Positions 59,147-64,000 of a stretch of 64,000 nucleotides of DNA are shown one piece after another. Origin of the DNA: Ralstonia insidiosa (GTDB lineage Bacteria > Pseudomonadota > Gammaproteobacteria > Burkholderiales > Burkholderiaceae); assembly GCF_008801405.1 (NCBI RefSeq), contig NZ_VZPV01000001.1, positions 806,001 through 870,000 on the forward strand, written 5' to 3'. Both the position numbers and the translations under genes were made by a program. Under the pieces are notes generated by a model, which was given only the letters and a program-made list of their open reading frames with translations, was not told the DNA's origin and did no database searches. Numbering within the stretch: the first letter of the stretch is position 1; each line of letters starts with the position of its first letter.

Positions 59147-59893
59147 TTATTTCGACTTACCCTGGCTGGCCACCGCCGCGAGGGATGCGGCAATCGCTTC
59201 CTGGTCGCCCAGATAATAGTGGCGGATTGGCTTGAGGTTGGCGTCCAGCTCATACACCAGCGGCGTGCCATTGGGAATGTTCAGGCCGACGATGTCAGCG
59301 TCCGAAATGCCATCGAGGTACTTCACCAGCGCGCGGATGCTGTTGCCGTGCGCGGCGATCACCACGCGCTGGCCGCTCTTGATGGCCGGGGCGATCGACT
59401 CCTCCCACAGCGGCAGCACGCGCGCGACGGTGTCCTTCAGGCACTCGGTCAGGGGCACTTGCTCGCGCGACAGGCCCGCGTAGCGCGGGTTGCCGAAGGC
59501 GTCGTTCTCGGCACCGGGCTCCAGGGCGGGCGGCGGGGTGTCGTAGCTGCGGCGCCAGACCAGGACCTGCTCATCGCCGAACTTGGCAGCGGTTTCGCCT
59601 TTGTTGAGGCCCGACAGCGCGCCGTAGTGGCGCTCGTTCAGGCGCCACTCGTTGCGGGTCGGAATCCACATCAGGTCCATTTCATCCTGCACATGCCACA
59701 GCGTGCGGATCGCGCGCTTGAGCACCGAGGTATAGGCCAGATCGAAGGTGAAGCCGGCTTCGCGCAGCAGTTTGCCGCCTTGGCGGGCTTGTTTGACACC
59801 GGTCTCGGTCAGGTCGACGTCGACCCAGCCGGTGAAACGATTCTCCAGATTCCACGTCGATTCGCCGTGCCGGATGAGAACGAGCTTATGCAT
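59147..59893 (-). CDS. gpmA: 2,3-bisphosphoglycerate-dependent phosphoglycerate mutase
   Basis: A 248-aa dPGM, the usual length. It has 'LVLIRHGESTWNLENRFTGWVDVDLTETG' (phospho-His9), 'ERHYGALSGLNK' (catalytic Glu), and 'VVIAAHGNSIRALVKYLDGISD' (second His). It interconverts 3- and 2-phosphoglycerate in glycolysis. ATG 59893 is the usual start; an extra ATG three codons upstream exists. Divergent from the rhodanese gene. Confidence 0.97.
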   Translation of the reverse strand: MHKLVLIRHGESTWNLENRFTGWVDVDLTETGVKQARQGGKLLREAGFTFDLAYTSVLKRAIRTLWHVQDEMDLMWIPTRNEWRLNERHYGALSGLNKGETAAKFGDEQVLVWRRSYDTPPPALEPGAENDAFGNPRYAGLSREQVPLTECLKDTVARVLPLWEESIAPAIKSGQRVVIAAHGNSIRALVKYLDGISDADIVGLNIPNGTPLVYELDANLKPIRHYYLGDQEAIAASLAAVASQGKSK

Positions 59894-59983
59894 GACTGCC
59901 ATGATGAGAAGTGAGAAAACCTGCGCGCGGACCTGCGGCGATGCGTCGTGACGTCATCGTGCGGCCGCCGAAACCGACTATTT

Positions 59984-59989
59984 TATAAT
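59984..59989 (+). promoter_or_regulatory. Consensus -10 (TATAAT) before the rhodanese-grxC-secB genes
   Basis: A perfect TATAAT in a TTTTATAATG context, 80 bp before GTG 60069. No good -35 is seen 17 bp upstream (GC-rich). The surrounding region also carries the gpmA promoter on the other strand. Confidence 0.55.
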
Positions 59990-60068
59990 GCCGCCCGAAT
60001 AGAGCCACCCCCGTGCGCACCCGACCCGTTCGGATGAGCCCGCCCGATCCATCCAGGAAACCCATACC

Positions 60069-60491
60069 GTGAAGTTCTTCGCCGATTACAACAACCTCGC
60101 CCTGCTTGCTGTCGCCATCGTTTCGGGTCTGCTACTGATCTGGGGGCCCATCCAGCGCCGCCTTGCTGGTGGCGGCGGTGCCCAGGTGGGTGCTTCGGTT
60201 GCCACCCAGCTTATCAATCGCCGCAACGCAGTCGTGGTGGATGTGCGCGAGAGTGCTGAATACGCCGCAGGGCATCTGCCACAAGCCAAGCATGCGCCGC
60301 TCGGCGAGCTCGAAGGCAAGGCCGCCGGCCTTGCAAAGAACAAAGAGACCCCCATCATCCTCGTATGCCAGACCGGCCAGCGCGCTGGGAAGGCGCAAGC
60401 AGTCTTGAAGCAGGCCGGTTACAGTGAGGTCTATTCGCTCGAGGGCGGATTGGCCGCGTGGCAGCAGGCAGGCCTTCCGGTCGTCAAATAA
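60069..60491 (+). CDS. Membrane-anchored rhodanese-like sulfurtransferase
   Basis: A 140-aa protein with an N-terminal helix ('LALLAVAIVSGLLLIW'), then a rhodanese domain: 'VVVDVRESAEYAAGHLPQAKHAPL' and active-site Cys100 in 'IILVCQTGQRAGKA'. Rhodaneses transfer sulfane sulfur. GTG 60069 is the start. It precedes grxC by 20 bp and secB, a conserved betaproteobacterial order (YibN-like). Confidence 0.9.
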   Translation: MKFFADYNNLALLAVAIVSGLLLIWGPIQRRLAGGGGAQVGASVATQLINRRNAVVVDVRESAEYAAGHLPQAKHAPLGELEGKAAGLAKNKETPIILVCQTGQRAGKAQAVLKQAGYSEVYSLEGGLAAWQQAGLPVVK

Positions 60492-60511
60492 AGAAACGAG
60501 GTTTTGAAGTT

Positions 60512-60769
60512 ATGGCGCACGTGGTTATGTACAGCACCACCGTCTGCCCCTATTGCGTGGCAGCGGAACGACTCCTGAAGCAGCGCGGCGTCGAGCAGAT
60601 CGAAAAGATCCTGATCGACCGCGAACCCGGCAAACGCGAAGAGATGATGACGCGCACGAACCGTCGCACCGTGCCGCAGATCTACATCGACGATCGCCAC
60701 ATTGGCGGCTTCGATGATCTCTCTGCGCTGGACCGCGAAGGCGGGCTGGTGCCACTGCTGGCGGCCTGA
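60512..60769 (+). CDS. grxC: Glutaredoxin 3
   Basis: An 85-aa glutaredoxin with the CPYC pair (C12, C15 in 'YSTTVCPYCVAAERLL'), 'RRTVPQIYIDDRHIGGFDDL' (cis-Pro and GGFDDL glutathione site). It reduces disulfides with glutathione, which is made by gshAB in the same window. ATG 60512 is chosen by the canonical start. Confidence 0.96.
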   Translation: MAHVVMYSTTVCPYCVAAERLLKQRGVEQIEKILIDREPGKREEMMTRTNRRTVPQIYIDDRHIGGFDDLSALDREGGLVPLLAA

Positions 60770-60779
60770 GCGCCACACC

Positions 60780-60806
60780 AAAACGCCCGGCTTTGACCGG
60801 GCGTTG
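60780..60806 (+). terminator. Hairpin after grxC
   Basis: AACGCCCGG (60782-60790) / CCGGGCGTT (60797-60805), 6-nt loop, no long T run. The same stem occurs at 37855 and, with a different loop, at 28390, so it is a recurrent terminator form here. Confidence 0.7.
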
Positions 60807-60919
60807 CACATTTAGGCCTGCTCTCATGGTGGGCACGATTGCGTCATGTACCATACGCGTCTTGCGCGTGGGACACATCCCCGCCGCGCACTGACCATAC
60901 ATCTATCTGAAGGCGAGTC

Positions 60920-61441
60920 ATGAGCGACCAGCAACAGCAGCAACCGGGCCAGGATGGCCAGCCGTTCTTCAACATTCAGCGCGTCTACCTGAAGGACCTG
61001 TCGCTGGAGCAACCGAACTCGCCGCACATCTTCCTGGAACAGGAACAGCCGTCCGTGGAAGTGCAGGTGGACGTGTCCGCCTCGCAACTGGCCGAAGGCG
61101 TGTTTGAAGTGGTGGTGATCGGTACGGTCACGACCAAGGTGCAAGAGAAGGTGGCCTTCCTGGTGGAAGCCAAGCAAGCCGGCATCTTCGACATCCGCAA
61201 CGTGCCGGACGAGCAGATGGACCCGCTGCTGGGCATCGCCTGCCCGACCATCGTGTACCCGTACCTGCGCTCGAACATTGCCGACACCATCGGCCGTGCT
61301 GGCTTCCAGCCGATCCACCTGGCGGAAATCAACTTCCAGGCCCTGTACGAGCAGCGCCTGGCTGCCGCCATGGAGCAAGCTCAAGCTGCCGGCGGCAACA
61401 GCGGTCTGGTGATGCCGGACGGCTCGAAGGCCACCCACTAA
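60920..61441 (+). CDS. secB: Protein-export chaperone SecB
   Basis: A 173-aa tetrameric chaperone: 'FFNIQRVYLKDLSLEQPNSPHIFL', 'VVVIGTVTTKVQEKVAFLVEAKQAGIFDIRNVP', 'CPTIVYPYLRSNIADTIGRAGFQPIHLAEINFQALYEQR'. It holds preproteins unfolded for SecA. AAGGCGAG precedes the ATG. It is followed by a terminator and gpsA. Confidence 0.97.
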   Translation: MSDQQQQQPGQDGQPFFNIQRVYLKDLSLEQPNSPHIFLEQEQPSVEVQVDVSASQLAEGVFEVVVIGTVTTKVQEKVAFLVEAKQAGIFDIRNVPDEQMDPLLGIACPTIVYPYLRSNIADTIGRAGFQPIHLAEINFQALYEQRLAAAMEQAQAAGGNSGLVMPDGSKATH

Positions 61442-61463
61442 ATAAGAGGCGCACCGCGCCAGT

Positions 61464-61500
61464 AGCCCGCGCCGGCCTACGCTCGCGCGGGCTTTTTCTT
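61464..61500 (+). terminator. Terminator between secB and gpsA
   Basis: AGCCCGCGC (61464-61472) / GCGCGGGCT (61485-61493) with a 12-nt loop and a T-rich tail. It suggests that gpsA has its own promoter downstream. Confidence 0.88.
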
Positions 61501-61538
61501 TTGCTCGACCTTTTGCCTGATCGATCCGAATTTTGAAC

Positions 61539-62567
61539 ATGCACACGCGCATGCGAATTTCCGTTCTGGGTGCCGGCGCCTGGGGCACTGCCCTGGCCAG
61601 CCATGCCGCGCAATCGCACGATGTCGTGCTGTGGGGGCGTGATGCCAGCCTCGTCACGCAGATGGCCGCCACGCACATCAACGAACCGTATCTGCCGGGC
61701 ATCACGCTGCAGGCGTCGCTGCGCTTCGATGCGGACCTGCATGCTGCGCTGGATCACGCTGCTGGCGAGGATGCATTGGCCGTCATCGCCTCGCCTGTTG
61801 CCGGGCTGGCGGACCTGACCCGAGCGGTTGCCGCGCACGGTGGTGTGCGTAACGTGATCTGGCTGTGCAAGGGGTTCGACCCGCAGACCAGCGCATTGCC
61901 GCACGCCATCGTGGCCGAGGTGTTGGCGCAGACCGGTCGCACGGATCTGGTGACGGGCGTGCTGTCCGGACCGAGCTTTGCCAAGGAGGTCGCACAAGGT
62001 TTGCCGTGCGCGATGACGGTGGCGTCCACCAGCGCCGCGCTGGGCAAGCTCACGCAACGCGGTTTTCACCATCACGCGATGCGTGTGTATGCGAGCGATG
62101 ACCTCGTCGGTGTAGAGGTGGGCGGTGCGGTGAAGAACGTGCTTGCCATTGCGACCGGTACGGCAGATGGTCTGGGTCTGGGCTTGAATGCGCGGGCTGC
62201 GCTGGTCACGCGTGGTCTGGCGGAGATGACGCGCCTAGGCATCGCACTGGGTGGCCGTCCGGAAACCTTCATGGGCCTGACCGGCATGGGCGATTTGCTG
62301 CTCACCGCCACGGGGGATCTGTCACGCAATCGCACCGTCGGCATGCAGCTCGCACAGGGCCGCACGCTTGACGACATCCTGCACAGCCTTGGCCACGTCG
62401 CCGAGGGCGTGCGTTGCGCACGGGCTGTCGCCGCGTTGGCGCGCGCCAAAGGCGTCGACATGCCGATCACCTTTACGGTGTGCGAAGTCCTGTTCGAGGG
62501 GCTTGCGCCTGCACGCGCAGTGGATCGTCTGCTACAGCGCGACGCGAAATCCGAATCGGCGCGCTGA
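61539..62567 (+). CDS. gpsA: Glycerol-3-phosphate dehydrogenase [NAD(P)+]
   Basis: A 342-aa enzyme that makes glycerol-3-phosphate for phospholipids. It has 'ISVLGAGAWGTALASHAAQ' (dinucleotide fold), 'VLSGPSFAKEVAQGLPCAM', 'VGGAVKNVLAIATGTADGLGLGLNARAALVTRGLAEM' (catalytic Lys in the GGAxKN motif) and 'GLTGMGDLLLTATGDLSRNRTVG'. The start is uncertain: ATG 61539 gives 'MHTRMRIS', ATG 61551 gives 'MRISVLGAG'; neither has a good ribosome site. Confidence 0.95.
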   Translation: MHTRMRISVLGAGAWGTALASHAAQSHDVVLWGRDASLVTQMAATHINEPYLPGITLQASLRFDADLHAALDHAAGEDALAVIASPVAGLADLTRAVAAHGGVRNVIWLCKGFDPQTSALPHAIVAEVLAQTGRTDLVTGVLSGPSFAKEVAQGLPCAMTVASTSAALGKLTQRGFHHHAMRVYASDDLVGVEVGGAVKNVLAIATGTADGLGLGLNARAALVTRGLAEMTRLGIALGGRPETFMGLTGMGDLLLTATGDLSRNRTVGMQLAQGRTLDDILHSLGHVAEGVRCARAVAALARAKGVDMPITFTVCEVLFEGLAPARAVDRLLQRDAKSESAR

Positions 62568-62587
62568 TCCTGATGGAAGGCTGGCGC

Positions 62588-63058
62588 TCAGGCGCCGCCT
62601 TCAAAGCCGTTCTGCCGCCACGCTTCGAACACCACCACCGCCACGGTGTTCGATAGATTCAAGCTGCGGTTGTCGGGCCGCATCGGCAGGCGGATGCGCT
62701 GCGAGGTGGGAAACCACGCGCGGCGTTCTTCAGACAGCCCGCGCGTTTCCGATCCAAACACGAACCAGTCACCCGGCTGGAAGGCCATGCTGGCAAACGG
62801 CGTGGAGCCCCGCGTGGTGAGCGCGAACATGCGCGCCGGATCAGGCTGTGCATCCCGTAGAAAGGCTTCCCAATCAGCATGCACGCGCATGGTCGCGTAT
62901 TCGTGATAGTCGAGGCCGGCGCGGCGCATGCGGGCGTCTTCCAGCGGAAACCCTAGCGGTTCGATCAGATGCAGCTGCGCGCCTGTGTTGGCGCACAGGC
63001 GGATCACATTGCCCGTGTTGGGCGGGATTTCGGGCTCGACGAGGACGACGTTGAACAT
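62588..63058 (-). CDS. trmL: tRNA (cytidine(34)-2'-O)-methyltransferase
   Basis: A 156-aa SPOUT methyltransferase: 'MFNVVLVEPEIPPNTGNVIRLCANTGAQLHLIEPLGFPLEDARMRRAGLDY', 'FVFGSETRGL' and 'RLPMRPDNRSLNLSNTVAVVVFEAWRQ' (trefoil-knot SAM site). It methylates position 34 of tRNA-Leu. Convergent with gpsA. Confidence 0.95.
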   Translation of the reverse strand: MFNVVLVEPEIPPNTGNVIRLCANTGAQLHLIEPLGFPLEDARMRRAGLDYHEYATMRVHADWEAFLRDAQPDPARMFALTTRGSTPFASMAFQPGDWFVFGSETRGLSEERRAWFPTSQRIRLPMRPDNRSLNLSNTVAVVVFEAWRQNGFEGGA

Positions 63059-63168
63059 GATGGCTGGCCAAGGAAATTTCGGCGGCGAGCTTATCTAGAT
63101 TGACGAGGGTTGTCACCCCGCCACAGTGCCAGACTCTGGCCGCGACACAATGTCGCATAAGCATGTAA

Positions 63169-63957
63169 CTAGGGCGTACGCAAGGCAACCACATTGGTGA
63201 CACGCGTGGCGCCTGCGCGTTTGAGCCGGGTGGCAATCTCGCCGAGGGTGGCGCCGGTGGTCATCACGTCGTCGATAACGCCGATGTGACGCCCCGCAAT
63301 GCTGCCCGCGTCCGTCACCTCGAAGGCGCCATGCAGGTTGGTCAGGCGCTCGGCGCGGTCGAGCGAGGCTTGGGCGGGGTTGTCGCGCACGCGACGCAGC
63401 CCATCTGCCTTGGCGGGAATGGCGAGTTGCCCGCCCAGCCGCCGGGTGATCTCCCAAGCCTGGTTGTAGCCGCGCGAGCGCAGGCGGGCTGCCGATAGCG
63501 GCACTGGCAACAGCAGATCCGGCAAGCCGCCCGGCGCGGCAGTCAGCGCATCCCTTAAACGGTCGGCCAGCCACGCCGCGAGCGGCAACTGCGCCCGAAA
63601 CTTCAATCCGGTGACGAGGTGATCGAGCGGCCAGCCGTAGTCCGCAATGACGACGGTGGCATCAAAGTCCGGCATGCCGGCTAGGCAGGCGGGGCAATGC
63701 CGGGCGATGTGCCGGGCGTCCAGTGCGATCGCGCATTGGATGCAGCGCCGCCGGTGCAGTTGCGGCGCCAGATCGCCCATGCAGCCCGCGCAGACCAGTT
63801 CACGCTGGACTGCGCCGCACAGCGCGCAGGCGCACGGCAGCAGGTGCCGCAGGCCGGCATGAAACCATTGGCGCAACAGGGTTGGGGACATAGCAGCCAA
63901 AAGCCACCATCCCAGCCGATTTGCGGCCAATGCGCCATCAGACGGCGCCTGAAACAT
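63169..63957 (-). CDS. comF: ComF-family amidophosphoribosyltransferase-like protein
   Basis: A 262-aa protein. Residues about 40-95 carry paired cysteines for zinc ('CACALCGAVQRELVCAGCMGDLAPQLHRRRCIQCAIAL ... HCPACL'), then a phosphoribosyltransferase domain with 'VPLSAARLRSRGYNQAWEI' and the PRPP loop 'IGVIDDVMTTGATLGEI'. ComF is needed for natural transformation in some bacteria. The start may be ATG 63957 or 63891. Confidence 0.9.
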   Translation of the reverse strand: MFQAPSDGALAANRLGWWLLAAMSPTLLRQWFHAGLRHLLPCACALCGAVQRELVCAGCMGDLAPQLHRRRCIQCAIALDARHIARHCPACLAGMPDFDATVVIADYGWPLDHLVTGLKFRAQLPLAAWLADRLRDALTAAPGGLPDLLLPVPLSAARLRSRGYNQAWEITRRLGGQLAIPAKADGLRRVRDNPAQASLDRAERLTNLHGAFEVTDAGSIAGRHIGVIDDVMTTGATLGEIATRLKRAGATRVTNVVALRTP

Positions 63958-64000
63958 CCCGCCGGTATACTTGCTGACCGCAGTTCCAGCCTCGATTTGT

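Overview
The window looks like a chromosomal segment of a Ralstonia-type betaproteobacterium (Burkholderiaceae). The evidence is high GC with GC-rich third codon positions, a PhaM-type PHA granule protein, the gshA-gshB-EIIA(Man)-HPr-EI block, TorF-family porins beside glnK-amtB and beside betA, and the single-ATP-grasp betaproteobacterial GshA. I see no tRNA, rRNA, CRISPR array, prophage or intact insertion sequence. Most of it is housekeeping DNA, with accessory islands at about 13-25 kb, 26.9-28.4 kb and 36-44 kb.

Layout. 0-7.6 kb: an enoyl-CoA hydratase tail, phaM, a patatin, an exported glutathione peroxidase, a di-iron ferritin-like protein, rfaE2 and a birA-coaX-SPOR operon. 7.7-12.7 kb: an Mla/MCE-type lipid ABC transporter operon (permease, ATPase, MCE protein, lipoprotein) followed by a VanZ-like protein. 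12.8-23.2 kb: a choline-centred island with Tat-exported phospholipase C (plcN), a translationally coupled cassette (DMT transporter, winged-helix-like protein, 35-aa membrane peptide), an HTH + triple-PAS regulator, and a divergent betB-betA-porin-membrane-protein operon. 23.2-24.9 kb: a beheaded LysR gene and two tandem genes for small exported proteins made of 11-residue DPYTxGA repeats. 25-31 kb: lipA/lipB, an inserted DUF2917/LysR pair, ybeD, a D-Ala-D-Ala carboxypeptidase, a hydrolase and a [2Fe-2S] ferredoxin. 31.3-36.2 kb: dctA with a sigma-54 promoter, then dctB-dctD. 36.2-44 kb: a FitAB/VapBC toxin-antitoxin pair with a palindromic operator, DUF2278, TlpA-like, macro domain and lipoprotein genes, SDR/MerR and MFS/MarR divergent pairs with visible operators, a LysR remnant and a LysE exporter. 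44-64 kb: comM, DUF1269, ubiK, sigma-54-driven porin-glnK-amtB, gshAB, a partial PTS, bfd-bfr with a Fur box, moeB, ctpA, gpmA, rhodanese-grxC-secB-gpsA, trmL and comF.

How the genes fit together. The choline island reads as a pathway: PlcN releases phosphocholine from lipids outside the cytoplasm, the porin and DMT transporter are candidates for uptake, BetA and BetB oxidise choline to glycine betaine, and the PAS protein is the candidate local regulator, since no betI or betT is seen. DctB/DctD with a -24/-12 promoter controls C4-dicarboxylate uptake, and a second -24/-12 promoter drives the porin-glnK-amtB nitrogen cluster.

The two best candidates for undescribed biology are the DPYTxGA repeat proteins and the choline island's transporter cassette plus PAS regulator. 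A third is an orphan promoter/terminator pair between amtB and gshA that looks like a small RNA gene. All functional statements are inferred from sequence motifs and family knowledge; no searches were run.
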